This document shows positions 51,341-60,729 of a stretch of 64,000 nt of DNA, in pieces. Below the pieces are notes generated by a model. It was not told the DNA's origin. It did no database searches and worked only from the letters and a program-made list of their open reading frames with translations. The translations under genes were made by a program, and so were the position numbers. Source of the stretch: Pseudomonas lopnurensis (GTDB lineage: Bacteria; Pseudomonadota; Gammaproteobacteria; Pseudomonadales; Pseudomonadaceae); assembly GCF_015070855.1 (NCBI RefSeq), contig NZ_JADDIX010000053.1, forward strand, positions 62,600 to 126,599. The letters run 5' to 3'. The first letter of the stretch is position 1; the number at the start of each line of letters is the position of its first letter.

Positions 51341-52042
51341 GTGCAGGCATCGCTGCGTTTCTGTGTCTTGCTGGTTGCCCTGCTGGGACCGCTGCTGGGG
51401 TTCGCCGAGCCGCTGCGCGCGACGCTGTCCGACGGCTATCGGGTCCTGTCGAGCAGCGAGACGGAGAGTTTCGAGCCGGCCCTGCTGCACGCCCTGGGCG
51501 ATGCGCTGGGGCAGGATGTCGAGCGCGATACGTCGCCTGGCGGAGCCGAGCTGCGGCTGGGTGCGGGGAAGGCAGGGGCGATCTACTATCGCGCCGTTCC
51601 TGCCGCGCTGGTCGCCAGCGAAGGTGGCCTCGAGGCCTGGTCCGACCTGCGCAACCAGCCATTTTGCGTCGCTGCCGGCAGCCCCTATGCGCGGCTGGTG
51701 GCCGAGCGCTTCGCCGCCGAGCCGCGGGAATACCCGAGCGCCGCGCATGCACTGATAGGGATCAAGCTGGGCGAGTGCCGCGCGGTGGTCGATGACCATG
51801 CGCTGCTTGCCGACATCGCCGCACTGCCTGAATGGCGCCGCTACCGACACCTGCTGCCGGCCTTGTCGGATGCCGAACAGGTGCTGCGCATCGGCGCTAC
51901 GGACACGGCTCTGCAGGCGCAGATCGGGGCACTGATGGTGCGCTGGCGGGACGAGGGACGTTTGGGCGAACTGACGCAGCAGTGGATCGATGAGGTCGCC
52001 TTCCAGGCCTATGTGCTGGCCGATACCCTGGATTGCCACTGA
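51341..52042 (+). CDS. Periplasmic solute-binding-like protein (family 3 type)
   Basis: A 233-residue secreted protein: signal MQASLRFCVLLVALLGPLLGFA, then sequence resembling the extracellular solute-binding family 3 fold (FEPALLHALGDALGQDVE; WSDLRNQPFCVAAGSPYARLV; RWRDEGRLGELTQQWI). GTG start 10 bases after the permease, with AGGT before it. It is a second binding-protein-like component of a different family in the same operon; it might be a sensor or an accessory binder. Moderate confidence in the family. Confidence 0.7.
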   Translation: MQASLRFCVLLVALLGPLLGFAEPLRATLSDGYRVLSSSETESFEPALLHALGDALGQDVERDTSPGGAELRLGAGKAGAIYYRAVPAALVASEGGLEAWSDLRNQPFCVAAGSPYARLVAERFAAEPREYPSAAHALIGIKLGECRAVVDDHALLADIAALPEWRRYRHLLPALSDAEQVLRIGATDTALQAQIGALMVRWRDEGRLGELTQQWIDEVAFQAYVLADTLDCH

Positions 52043-52123
52043 GCCGACGCTGGTGCTCTGCCCGGCCTCGCGGCGATTCAGGCCGGCAGGCCTGCCGAAA
52101 GATCAAAAAACGGTGGACGCCGC

Positions 52124-52732
52124 TTAGCGTTCGCTCTCGATTACCTGGGGAAGCGCCTGCTGCAGCCCCTCCAGATTCAGTGGTGCGCGGATATGCCCAC
52201 GCAGTGTACCGTCGGGTGCGACCAGTGCCAGGTTGCCGCTGTGGCTGACGCTGTAGTTGCCCTGGGTCTCGCGGGCCGGGACGAAGGGTAGTCCCAGCGC
52301 CTTGGACAGCCGCTGCAGCTGCTGCATTTCGCCGGTCAGGCCGCCGAATCCGGCGCGATAGTAGTCCAGATAGGTTTTCAGCTGCTGTGGCGTATCGCGC
52401 GCCGGGTCGGCGCTGACCAGCACCAGTTGCAGTTGTTCGCGTGTTTCTGCCGGCAGGCGGCCGAACAGGCGGCGCATGTCGCTCAGGGTGGTCGGGCAGA
52501 TGTCCGGGCAGGCGGTGAAACCGAAGAAGAGGATGTGCCAGCGGCCCCGGAGCGCGTCGGTGTTGAACGGCCGGCCGTTCTGGTCGATCAATTCGATGCT
52601 GGGCAGGGCGCGCTCGCGCGGCAGCAGCAGGAGGTTGGCCTCGTCCAGCAGCGCCTCGCGATCCAGGGCGAACGATGGGCCGGCCAAGGCCAGCAGGACG
52701 ATCAATAAGCTGCGAGGGAGGACGTCGAACAA
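52124..52732 (-). CDS. SCO1/SenC family copper chaperone
   Basis: A 202-residue periplasmic thioredoxin-fold protein with an N-terminal signal/anchor (about residues 5-22). Copper ligands are Cys75 and Cys79 in CPDIC and His164 in SVSHSGN. The role is insertion or redox maintenance of the CuA site or copper relay to cytochrome oxidases. Close to apt-anr-hemN and the cbb3 genes, as in P. aeruginosa. Confidence 0.9.
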   Translation of the reverse strand: MFDVLPRSLLIVLLALAGPSFALDREALLDEANLLLLPRERALPSIELIDQNGRPFNTDALRGRWHILFFGFTACPDICPTTLSDMRRLFGRLPAETREQLQLVLVSADPARDTPQQLKTYLDYYRAGFGGLTGEMQQLQRLSKALGLPFVPARETQGNYSVSHSGNLALVAPDGTLRGHIRAPLNLEGLQQALPQVIESER

Positions 52733-52793
52733 GGGTTGGCCTCCGATTTCGGCGTCATTGGAGCGCCTCGCCGCATGGCGGCGGATACGGTCA

Positions 52794-53342
52794 TCAGCGG
52801 TCGCTCAGGGCGAAAGCGGTCAGAGTATAGGTGGGGATGCCGATGTCCTGCAGCTTCTGCGAGCCACCCAGTTCGGGCAGGTCGATGATCGCGGCAGCCT
52901 CGTGGATGCTTGCGCGCATACGGCGGACCAGTTGCGCGGCGGCGAGCAGCGTACCCCCGGTGGCGATCAGGTCATCGAAGAGCAGGACCGAATCGCCTTC
53001 GCAAAGGCTGTCGGCGTGGATCTCCAGGTGGGCTTCGCCGTACTCGGTGCAATAGGATTGCGACAGCACGTCCGCCGGCAACTTGCCTTGCTTGCGAAAG
53101 AGTACCAGTGGCTTGTTCAACTCGTAGGCCAGGATCGAGCCGATCAGGAAGCCCCGCGCATCGAGCGCGCCGATATGGGTGAAATCGGCCTCCACGTAGC
53201 GCTGGATGAAGGTATCGGCGACCATGCGCAACGCCTTCGGCGACTGGAACAGCGGGGTGATGTCGCGAAAGATGACGCCGGGGCTGGGAAAGTCGGGAAC
53301 CGGGCGGATCAGGGTCTTGATGCTGAATTCGTCGAAGATCAT
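52794..53342 (-). CDS. apt: Adenine phosphoribosyltransferase
   Basis: Purine salvage: adenine plus PRPP gives AMP. The 182-residue protein has the start [26 protein letters not shown] and the PRPP-binding motif [17 protein letters not shown]. The ATG at 53342 is the usual start; the upstream in-frame ATG has no conservation. It is 26 bases after anr and may be co-transcribed. Confidence 0.96.
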   Translation of the reverse strand: MIFDEFSIKTLIRPVPDFPSPGVIFRDITPLFQSPKALRMVADTFIQRYVEADFTHIGALDARGFLIGSILAYELNKPLVLFRKQGKLPADVLSQSYCTEYGEAHLEIHADSLCEGDSVLLFDDLIATGGTLLAAAQLVRRMRASIHEAAAIIDLPELGGSQKLQDIGIPTYTLTAFALSDR

Positions 53343-53368
53343 CGGACTGCTACTCCAAACGCGCTGAC

Positions 53369-54103
53369 TCAGACGTCCATGTTGCCGCCGGCCAGGGCGC
53401 ACAGTCCGATGGAGTCCAGGATGCGTACTTCCTTGCCTTCGGCTTCGAGCAGGCCGTTCTGCTGGAAGCGCGTGAACACGCGCGAAACGGTTTCGACGGC
53501 CAGGCCCAGGTAGTTGCCGATTTCATTGCGCGACATCGGCAGGCGGAACTGGTTGGCGGAGAAGCCGCGTGCGCTGAAGCGGGCGGACAGGTTGATCAGG
53601 AAGGTGGCGATGCGTTCGTCGGCGGTCTTCTTCGACAGCAGCAGCATCATCTGCTGATCGTCGCGAATCTCGCGGCTCATGATGCGCATCAGCTGGCGGC
53701 GCAGTTGCGGCAACAGCACGCTCAGTTCGTCGAGCCGTTCGAAGGGGATTTCGCAGACCGACGTGGTTTCCAGCGCCTGGGCCGTTACCGGGTAGCTCTC
53801 GGTATCCATGCCGGACAGGCCTACCAGTTCGCTGGGCAGGTGAAAGCCGGTGATCTGTTCCTCACCGCCGTCGGTCACGCTGAAGGTCCGCAGGGCGCCG
53901 GAGCGCACGGCGAAGACCGAGCTGAACGCATCGCCCTGACGGAACAGGGTTTCGCCCTTCTTCAGCGGGCGGCCGCGCTTGACGATATCGTCCAGGGCAT
54001 CCATGTCCTGCATGTTCAGCGACAGGGGCAGGCAGAGCCCGGAAAGACTGCAATCCTTGCAATGAGCTTGCCGCTGAGAACGGACCTTGGTCGACTCGGA
54101 CAT
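53369..54103 (-). CDS. anr: Anaerobic regulator Anr (FNR family)
   Basis: Oxygen-sensing 4Fe-4S regulator of 244 residues. Cluster ligands C15, C18, C24 ([11 protein letters not shown]) and C117. The C-terminal [27 protein letters not shown] has the E-x-x-S-R recognition contacts for TTGAT half-sites. It controls anaerobic and micro-aerobic genes such as hemN, cbb3 and denitrification genes. It lies downstream of hemN on the same strand with a 112-base gap. Confidence 0.97.
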   Translation of the reverse strand: MSESTKVRSQRQAHCKDCSLSGLCLPLSLNMQDMDALDDIVKRGRPLKKGETLFRQGDAFSSVFAVRSGALRTFSVTDGGEEQITGFHLPSELVGLSGMDTESYPVTAQALETTSVCEIPFERLDELSVLLPQLRRQLMRIMSREIRDDQQMMLLLSKKTADERIATFLINLSARFSARGFSANQFRLPMSRNEIGNYLGLAVETVSRVFTRFQQNGLLEAEGKEVRILDSIGLCALAGGNMDV

Positions 54104-54215
54104 AGGGGGACTTCCTGGAAAACCTGGATATAGCGCGCAAGGTTAACCCAGCTGGTCGTCCATAGCCAATCGGCTCGAGGGTCGCAGGGACGGGGGGAAT
54201 CATTGAAGCGTTCTT

Positions 54216-55598
54216 CTAGATGACCCGCGAGTAGCTGTAGCCGGTATGTTCCGGCAGGTAGTGGTCGAACAGCATGCACACCGCGCGTACCAGCAGGCGG
54301 CCGGCGGGCTGGACGATCAGGTGCGTGTCGGTCAGTTCGACCAGGCCGTCCGTGGCCATCTGTTCCAGCATTGGCCAGGCTTCGCCGAAGTAGTTCTTGA
54401 AATCGATGCCGTAGCGCTGCTCGATCTGTGCGAAGCACAGTTCGAAATCGCAGAGCAGGGCCTGGATGACGCTGCGACGGATGCGGTCGTCCTCATTGCA
54501 GCGCAAGCCGTGGACGGTCGGCAGTTGATCGCGGTCCAGATGCCGCTGGTATTCGGCGATGTCGCTGCTGTTCTGGCAGTACAGGTCGCCGACCTGGGTA
54601 ATGGCCGAAACCCCCAGGCCAACCAGGTCGCAATGGCCATGGGTGGTATAGCCCTGGAAGGTGCGCTGCAGGGTGCCGTCTTCCTGGGCCATGGCCAGCT
54701 CGTCGTCGGGCAGTGCGAAGTGGTCCATGCCGATGTAGCGGTAGCCGGCGTCGGTGAGCTGTTCGATGCTGTGCTGCAGCATGGTCAGCTTGTCGACCGG
54801 GGCGGGCAGGTCGGCGACGTTGATGCGGCGCTGCGAGGGGAAACGGTCCGGCTGGTGGGCGTAGTTGAAAATCGACAGGCGGTCCGGTTGCAGCTCGATG
54901 ATCGCGGCCACCGTTCTGGCGAAGCGTTCCGGCGTTTGCAGCGGCAGGCCGTAGATCAGGTCGATGTTCAGCGAGCGGTATTGCAGGGTGCGCGCTGCTT
55001 CGATAATGGTCCGGGTCTGTTCCAGTGTCTGCATGCGATTGACCGCGCGCTGGACGTCGGGATCCAGATCCTGCACGCCGATGCTGACGCGGTTGAAGCC
55101 CAGCTCGCGCAGCAGCCCCATGGTCGGCCAGTCGGCCTCGCGGGGATCGACCTCGACGCTGAAGTCGCCGTGGTCGTCGTCCTGCAGGTGGAAATGCTTG
55201 CGCAGGTGCGCCATCAGGCGGCGCAGCTCGTCGTGGCTGAGAAAGGTCGGCGTACCGCCGCCGAAGTGCAACTGCTCGACGATCTGGTCAGGCCCGAGAT
55301 GGCAGGCGATCAGCTCGATTTCCTTTTCCAGCCGCTCCAGATAGGGGAGCGAGCGGCCGCGATCCTTGGTGATGACCCTGTTGCAGCTGCAGTAGTAGCA
55401 GGCGTTCGCGCAGAATGGCAGGTGGATATACAGGGAAAGCGGCCGCGACGCCTGGCGGCTGCTGCGCAATGCGTGCAACAGTTCGAACGAGCCGATCTTG
55501 TCGTTGAACTGGACCGCGGTCGGATACGACGCATAGCGCGGGCCGGCCTGATCGTAGCGACGGATCAGGTCGGTATCCCAGCGAATGGAGTCGAGCAT
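54216..55598 (-). CDS. hemN: Oxygen-independent coproporphyrinogen III oxidase
   Basis: Radical SAM enzyme for haem synthesis without oxygen, 460 residues. Cluster motif C63-x3-C67-x2-C70 (CANACYYC), then FGGGTPTFLS and the HemN C-terminal domain. A well placed Anr box precedes it. Neighbouring anr and cbb3 genes fit its role in low oxygen. Confidence 0.97.
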   Translation of the reverse strand: MLDSIRWDTDLIRRYDQAGPRYASYPTAVQFNDKIGSFELLHALRSSRQASRPLSLYIHLPFCANACYYCSCNRVITKDRGRSLPYLERLEKEIELIACHLGPDQIVEQLHFGGGTPTFLSHDELRRLMAHLRKHFHLQDDDHGDFSVEVDPREADWPTMGLLRELGFNRVSIGVQDLDPDVQRAVNRMQTLEQTRTIIEAARTLQYRSLNIDLIYGLPLQTPERFARTVAAIIELQPDRLSIFNYAHQPDRFPSQRRINVADLPAPVDKLTMLQHSIEQLTDAGYRYIGMDHFALPDDELAMAQEDGTLQRTFQGYTTHGHCDLVGLGVSAITQVGDLYCQNSSDIAEYQRHLDRDQLPTVHGLRCNEDDRIRRSVIQALLCDFELCFAQIEQRYGIDFKNYFGEAWPMLEQMATDGLVELTDTHLIVQPAGRLLVRAVCMLFDHYLPEHTGYSYSRVI

Positions 55599-55630
55599 GT
55601 GGCGTTCCCGGTCGTGACGGCGGTGGCTGG

Positions 55631-55672
55631 ATTCTAGGGGGAGGGCTCTACGACGGACTTGACCTGTATCAA
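55631..55672 (-). promoter_or_regulatory. Anr-box promoter for hemN
   Basis: Minus-strand TTGATACAGGTCAA (55659-55672), matching the FNR/Anr consensus TTGAT-N4-ATCAA except one base. TAGAAT at 55631-55636 is a -10 hexamer placed so that the box centre is at about -41.5 from the expected start near 55624, the class II activator position. Confidence 0.85.
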
Positions 55673-55804
55673 ACTTGCCCCGACCCTAATCCGCTGGGCG
55701 AGGACCGGGCGAAGGCCGCGAAGATTTCCTCCCGATCGTGGTCCGATGATCACGCGAGCGCCCCTAATTTGATCAGTTGAGCCTCATGGCCAAAGGAGAG
55801 ATTC

Positions 55805-56632
55805 ATGCACAGTCGCCAGCAGGAAATCGCTGCCGCCCTCAACGTCTGCGCGCCCTTCACCGGGGCGGAGTCGATTCAGGCGGAGATCGATCGCCGGGTA
55901 CGCTTCATTCAGGCCTGCCTGCGTGAGTCGGGGATGAAGACGCTGGTGCTGGGCATCAGTGGCGGTGTCGACTCGACGACCGCTGCGCTGCTGGCGCAGC
56001 GCGCGGTGAAAGGCCTGCGCGATGCGGGAGAGGGTGACGACTATCGTTTCATCGCGGTGCGTCTGCCCTACCAGGTCCAGCATGACGAGCACGAGGCGCA
56101 GCTGGCGGTCGATACCATCCAGCCCGATGAATGCCATACGGTGAACATCGGCACGGCGGTGCAGAGCCTGGCGGCGGAGACCGAAGCGCTGGAAGGCCAG
56201 AGCCCGCAGATGCGCGATTTCGTGCTGGGCAACACCAAGGCGCGCATGCGCATGGTGGCGCAGTACACCATCGCCAACGCGCGCCAGGGGCTGGTGATCG
56301 GGACCGATCATGCCGCCGAGGCGGTGATGGGCTTTTTCACCAAGTTCGGCGATGGCGCCTGCGATCTGACGCCGCTGACCGGGCTGGTGAAAGGGCAGGT
56401 TCGGCAACTGGCGGAGGCACTCGGCGCTCCGCAGCAGCTGGTGCACAAGGTGCCGACGGCGGATCTGGAAGAACTCTTTCCGGGCAAGCCGGACGAAGCG
56501 GCCCATGGCGTCACCTACCGCGATATCGATGACTTCCTGCAGGGTCGTCCGGTGTCGGACGAGGCCGCGCAGATCATCGTCGAGACCTACGACAAGACCG
56601 CGCACAAGCGCCAGTTGCCGAAGGAGCCCTGA
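55805..56632 (+). CDS. nadE: Ammonia-dependent NAD synthetase
   Basis: Converts deamido-NAD to NAD with ammonia and ATP. The 275-residue single-domain protein has the PP-loop [47 protein letters not shown] and the C-terminal HKRQLP. No glutaminase domain. AAAGGAGAG precedes the ATG. It interrupts the usual hemN to ccoS neighbourhood on the opposite strand. Confidence 0.96.
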   Translation: MHSRQQEIAAALNVCAPFTGAESIQAEIDRRVRFIQACLRESGMKTLVLGISGGVDSTTAALLAQRAVKGLRDAGEGDDYRFIAVRLPYQVQHDEHEAQLAVDTIQPDECHTVNIGTAVQSLAAETEALEGQSPQMRDFVLGNTKARMRMVAQYTIANARQGLVIGTDHAAEAVMGFFTKFGDGACDLTPLTGLVKGQVRQLAEALGAPQQLVHKVPTADLEELFPGKPDEAAHGVTYRDIDDFLQGRPVSDEAAQIIVETYDKTAHKRQLPKEP

Positions 56633-56681
56633 GCCCGGCGGCTCGGCACGGTGCAGGCCTTTTGGGGCCGGGGGCTAAGCC

Positions 56682-56745
56682 GTAGGGTGGACTTCAAGCC
56701 CACCATGGGGCGATGGCGGCGTTCCCGGTGGGCTTTAGCCCACCA
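56682..56745. repeat. GTAGGGTGG-type palindromic repeat, copy 2
   Basis: GTAGGGTGGACTTCAAGCCCACC, about 20 bases, then GGTGGGCTTTAGCCCACC. Same family as 42697-42754. Lies in the convergent nadE / TauE-family spacer and may act as a bidirectional stop. Confidence 0.7.
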
Positions 56746-56755
56746 ATGCCTGCCC

Positions 56756-57472
56756 CTAATGCCCGTGCGTATGGCTCGCCATGCCCGAACCGTGCCCCAT
56801 CAACCACTGCTGATGGGGGCCGGGCAGGGTCCAGAGGCCGAAGAGGATGACCAGTACGCCCCCGGCAACACGCACGCCACGCTTGCGCAGCAAGGCGGTC
56901 AGCCGCTCGGCGGCGAGGCCGGTCGCGAGCAGCACGGGCCAGGTGCCGATACCGAATGCCAGCATCAGCAGGGCGCTGTCCAGCGCGTCGCCCTGGCTCG
57001 CCGACCAGAGCAGGGTACTGTAGACCAAGCCGCATGGCAGCCAGCCCCAGAGCGCACCCAGCAGCAGGGCGCGCGGCAAGCTGGTCACCGGAAGCAGCCG
57101 GCTGGCCAGTGGCTGGATGTGCCGCCAGAGCCCCTTGCCCAGCGCTTCGACGCGCGTCAGCCCGCTCCACCAACCCGCCAGATAGAGCCCCATGCTGATC
57201 AGCAGCAGCGCGGCGAGCACCCGTAGCGCCATGGCTGCCGGGCTGCTCGCCACTGCCCAGCCGGCAAGTCCGATGAGCAGGCCGGCGGTCGCATAGCTCG
57301 CGACCCGCCCCAGGTTGTAGGCGAGCAGCAGGCGCAGGCGTTTGGCGCGCTGTTCCGGGGGGATGGCCATGGTCAGTGCGCCCATCAATCCTCCACACAT
57401 GCCGAGGCAGTGGCCGCCGCCGAGCAAGCCCAAAACCATTGCGGAAAGCAGCAGGGGAAGCAGTTCAGTCAC
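56756..57472 (-). CDS. Sulfite exporter TauE/SafE family protein (cco cluster type)
   Basis: A 238-residue membrane protein with about six helices. HCLGMCGG near residue 22 and LWGWLPCGLVYS in the second half form the paired Cys/Pro-rich motifs of this group (sometimes called the heavy-metal transport or CcoI-associated group). It ends in a His-rich tail (HGHGSGMASHTHGH-like). Always near ccoS-ccoI in pseudomonads; role in copper handling for cbb3 oxidase is inferred. I chose GTG 57472, which overlaps ccoS by 8 bases; an upstream ATG at 57544 would put 80 bases inside ccoS. Confidence 0.82.
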   Translation of the reverse strand: MTELLPLLLSAMVLGLLGGGHCLGMCGGLMGALTMAIPPEQRAKRLRLLLAYNLGRVASYATAGLLIGLAGWAVASSPAAMALRVLAALLLISMGLYLAGWWSGLTRVEALGKGLWRHIQPLASRLLPVTSLPRALLLGALWGWLPCGLVYSTLLWSASQGDALDSALLMLAFGIGTWPVLLATGLAAERLTALLRKRGVRVAGGVLVILFGLWTLPGPHQQWLMGHGSGMASHTHGH

Positions 57473-57677
57473 GTTCGTCTTGCTCTTTCCGGTTTGTGGA
57501 CGTTTGCGACTGATCGTCTTCGCCGGTGCGTTGTGGCTCGTCATCGTCGAACAGGATGCTGTGGGCCGGGCCGTCGAGATCGTCGTACTGGCCGCTGTCC
57601 ACAGCCCAGAAGAACACCCAGATCGCCAGGGCCACGAGAACCACTGCGACGGGAATCAGGATATACAGCGCGGCCAT
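57465..57677 (-). CDS. ccoS: cbb3 oxidase maturation protein CcoS
   Basis: A 70-residue protein with one membrane helix (ALYILIPVAVVLVALAIWVFFWAV) followed by the conserved SGQYDDLDGPAHSILFDDD. CcoS is needed for haem/copper insertion into CcoN. The ATG at 57677 matches the family start; 117 bases separate it from ccoI. Confidence 0.92.
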   Translation of the reverse strand: MAALYILIPVAVVLVALAIWVFFWAVDSGQYDDLDGPAHSILFDDDEPQRTGEDDQSQTSTNRKEQDERD

Positions 57678-57794
57678 GGGAACCTCCGGAAAGCGTTGAA
57701 GCGAAAGGCCGCGGCTGCAAGCGGATATGCTCGCCATGGCGCGGCCGTCATGGGTGCAGCCTGATTGGCGCGGCTGCGCCGCCCTGCCGGCTGG

Positions 57795-60209
57795 TCAGCT
57801 GGTTTGCCTGGGCTGCCTGGCGAGCCGCAGTGCGTTCAATACCACCAACAGGGAGCTGGCCGACATGCCCAGTGCTGCCCATAGTGGTGTAACCCAGCCA
57901 ATCGCGGCGAAGGGCAGGATCAGGCCATTGTACAGGCTCGCCCAGGTCAGGTTCTCGACGATGATGCGGCGGCTGCGGCGTGCCAGGTCGAATGCCTGCG
58001 CCAGGCTGGCGAGGCGATTGGACAGCAGCACGGCATCGGCGCTGGTCTTGGCCAGGTCGGTGGCCGAACCCATGGCGACGCTGATGTCGGCGGCGGCGAG
58101 AACCGGGACGTCGTTGACCCCATCGCCGAGCATCAGCACCCGATGGCCCTGGGCCTGCAGCTCCTGCAGCCTGGCCAGCTTGGCCGCTGGCGTCATTCCG
58201 CCTTCGGCATGGTCGATGCCTAGCTCCCCGGCGATCTGCCCGACCATCGGCGAACTGTCGCCGGACAGCAGCAGCGTTCGCCAGCCGCGGCGGCGGCAGG
58301 CTTCGAGCAGGGCCGGTGCATCGTCGCGAAGACGATCGTCGAGCACCAGCCAGGCCAACGGCCCTCGTTCGTCGCCGAGCAACAGCCACTGGCCCTGCTC
58401 GCCGGGTATGGGCGGTGCCATGCCGCCATAGCCTTCGGCGACGAAGGCCGGCTGGCCGATGCGCAGGCTGCGACCGCCAGCGTTGCCCAACAGGCCGAGA
58501 CCCGGCACCGTCTCGACCGAATCGGCCGCCTGCGGCGCGCGACCGAAGGCACGCGCGATGGGGTGTTCGGAACGGTTTTCCAGTGCCGCGGCCAGCGCCA
58601 GGCAGGTGTCGGCATCCGGCTCGCCCAGGGGATGCACGGCGCTCAGCGTCAGGCGGCCTTCGGTGAGGGTGCCGGTCTTGTCGAAAACCACCGTGTCGAT
58701 CTGGTTGAGCCCTTCGAGGACATGTCCGCGGGTCAGCAGCAGGCCGAGTTTGTGCAGGGTGCCGGTTGCGGTGGTCAGCGCCGTCGGTGTAGCCAGCGAG
58801 AGCGCGCAGGGGCAGGTCGCGACCAGCAGCGCAAGCACGATCCAGAAGGCTCGTTGCGGGTCGATCTGCCACCAGACCAGGCCGACGATGCTGGCCACCA
58901 GCAGCACTATCAGCAGGAACCACTGCGCGACGCGGTCGGCCAGCTCGGCGAGCTTCGGCTTGTCGGCCTGGGCGCGCTCCAGCAGGCGGACGATCGCCGA
59001 GAGGCGGGTGTCGTCGCCCAGGGCCTGCACTTCGAGGGTCAACGGTCCTTCGACGTTCAGGGTGCCGGCGGTAACGCTGTCGCCCACGCCGCGCGGCAGC
59101 GGCAGGTATTCACCGGTCAGGACCGATTCGTCGATGCTGGACTGCCCGCTGAGGATGCTGCCATCGGCGGGAATCAAGGCGCCGGGCTGCACCAGGACGC
59201 GGTCGCCGAGCTGCAGTTCGCTGAGCAGGATGCGGCTGCCGTGGCCGTCGGCGTCGAGTTTCAGGCATGACGCCGGAAGCAGGTTGACCAATTGCGCCGT
59301 GGCGGCGGCGGTGCGTTCGCGGGCGCGCCGTTCCAGGTAGCGGCCGGCGAGCAGGAACAGGGCGAACATGCCCACGGCATCGAAGTACAGTTCGCCCTGG
59401 CCTGTGATCGTCGACCAGATGCCGGCGAGATAGGCGCCGCCGATGGCCAGCGAAACCGATACATCCATGGTCAGGTGGCGGGTGCGCAGATCGCGCAGCG
59501 CACCCTTGAAGAAATCGGTGCAGGAATAGAACACGATGGGCGTGGTCAGCAGTAACGCGGTCCAGCGCAGAATGCGGTCCATCCCCGCCGACAGGTCGAG
59601 GTTGAACTCCGGCCAGGTCGCCATGGTGGCCATCATCACTTGCATCCACAGCAGTCCGGCGACGCCCAGTTGGCGCATTGCTCGACGATTTTCCCGGGCC
59701 AGCTGTTCGGCGGCCTGGTCGGCCTGATACGGATGCGCGGCATAGCCAATCCGCCGCAGTTCGCCGAGCAGCTCGCTGAGCGGTAATTCGGCGTCGCTCC
59801 AGCGTACGTTCAAACGATGATTGGACAGGTTGAGGCTCGCCTCGGCGACACCATGCAGGTTGCGCAGATGCCGTTCGATCAGCCAGCCGCAGGCGGCGCA
59901 ACTGATGCCCTCGATCATCAGTGAGGTGCTGGCCAGGGCCCCCTGGTGCTGGACGAAGGGTTGCTGCACGTCCTGGCGGTCGTACAGCGCCGTCTCCTCG
60001 CTCAGTTCCTGCGGCAAGGCCTGCGGATTGATCGCAGTATCGCTGCGGTGCAGGTAGTAGCTCTCCAGGCCGCCCTTGACGATGGCTTCGGCCACCGCCT
60101 GGCAGCCCGGACAGCACAAAGCCCGCGTCTCGCCCAGCACGCGGGCCTGGAACGGGCTGCCGGCAGGAACCGGCAGACCGCAGTGGTAGCAGGGAAGGGG
60201 CTTTGCCAT
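57795..60209 (-). CDS. ccoI: Copper-translocating P1B-ATPase CcoI (FixI)
   Basis: An 804-residue copper exporter ATPase that supplies copper for cbb3 assembly at the inner membrane. N-terminal CYHCGLPVP and CCPGC cysteines, an HMA-like domain with GISCAACGW, the CPC motif in ATCPCALSLATP, the phosphorylation site DKTGT with Asp510, SEHPIA, and MLGDGVNDVPVLA. About eight membrane helices. It lies 7 bases after ccoH. Confidence 0.95.
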   Translation of the reverse strand: MAKPLPCYHCGLPVPAGSPFQARVLGETRALCCPGCQAVAEAIVKGGLESYYLHRSDTAINPQALPQELSEETALYDRQDVQQPFVQHQGALASTSLMIEGISCAACGWLIERHLRNLHGVAEASLNLSNHRLNVRWSDAELPLSELLGELRRIGYAAHPYQADQAAEQLARENRRAMRQLGVAGLLWMQVMMATMATWPEFNLDLSAGMDRILRWTALLLTTPIVFYSCTDFFKGALRDLRTRHLTMDVSVSLAIGGAYLAGIWSTITGQGELYFDAVGMFALFLLAGRYLERRARERTAAATAQLVNLLPASCLKLDADGHGSRILLSELQLGDRVLVQPGALIPADGSILSGQSSIDESVLTGEYLPLPRGVGDSVTAGTLNVEGPLTLEVQALGDDTRLSAIVRLLERAQADKPKLAELADRVAQWFLLIVLLVASIVGLVWWQIDPQRAFWIVLALLVATCPCALSLATPTALTTATGTLHKLGLLLTRGHVLEGLNQIDTVVFDKTGTLTEGRLTLSAVHPLGEPDADTCLALAAALENRSEHPIARAFGRAPQAADSVETVPGLGLLGNAGGRSLRIGQPAFVAEGYGGMAPPIPGEQGQWLLLGDERGPLAWLVLDDRLRDDAPALLEACRRRGWRTLLLSGDSSPMVGQIAGELGIDHAEGGMTPAAKLARLQELQAQGHRVLMLGDGVNDVPVLAAADISVAMGSATDLAKTSADAVLLSNRLASLAQAFDLARRSRRIIVENLTWASLYNGLILPFAAIGWVTPLWAALGMSASSLLVVLNALRLARQPRQTS

Positions 60210-60216
60210 CAGTGGC

Positions 60217-60717
60217 TCAAGGCGTCAATTCGAGCGCGCGGCCGGTTTCGATGGTGTTTTCCTCGTACAGGCGCCAGTCCTGTTCGCCTTCGCGACCGAG
60301 CAACTCGATGAAGCGCCGGCCACTGACCGACTCCTGCATCTGGCCCTGATAGAAACCGTCGCCCTGGGGTTGCAGAATGACGCGGCGATCGCGCTCCGGT
60401 TGCGTGGGCGACAGCAGGTTGAGCACCAGCTGTTGCGGACGGCTCGCGCCGTCCAGCTGCACTTCGGCGAGCCCGCGCTCCTCGTTGAGGAGCAGGCGCG
60501 CGCGCATCCCGAGGCGCTCGGCCAGTTTCTCACGCTCCAGGGACTGGTTGATGCCCTTGCCGGCATCGTAGTAGTTGTCGGCGACGAGCGAGTCGGAGTT
60601 GCGAATCGCGATGGTCAGCAAGGACAGGCCGAGGACCACCGCGAACAGCAGGATGGCGATGACAAACCAGGCCCAGAACTGGGTGTACCAACGTGTTTGT
60701 TCGTTTTCAGAGCGCAT
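60217..60717 (-). CDS. ccoH: cbb3 oxidase assembly protein CcoH (FixH)
   Basis: A 166-residue FixH-family protein with one N-terminal membrane helix ([24 protein letters not shown]) followed by [11 protein letters not shown] and a beta-rich periplasmic domain. It interacts with CcoN during assembly. Between ccoG and ccoI in the usual order. Confidence 0.92.
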   Translation of the reverse strand: MRSENEQTRWYTQFWAWFVIAILLFAVVLGLSLLTIAIRNSDSLVADNYYDAGKGINQSLEREKLAERLGMRARLLLNEERGLAEVQLDGASRPQQLVLNLLSPTQPERDRRVILQPQGDGFYQGQMQESVSGRRFIELLGREGEQDWRLYEENTIETGRALELTP

Positions 60718-60729
60718 GTATGACCTTGC

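Noticed and set aside
55760..55775. Possible second Anr box before nadE (TTGATCAGTTGAG)
   Set aside because: Only one good half-site; the second half and spacing do not fit TTGAT-N4-ATCAA.
57473..57544. ATG at 57544 as start of the TauE/SafE-family gene
   Set aside because: Would overlap ccoS by 80 bases and add a charged segment not expected before the first helix; GTG 57472 fits better.
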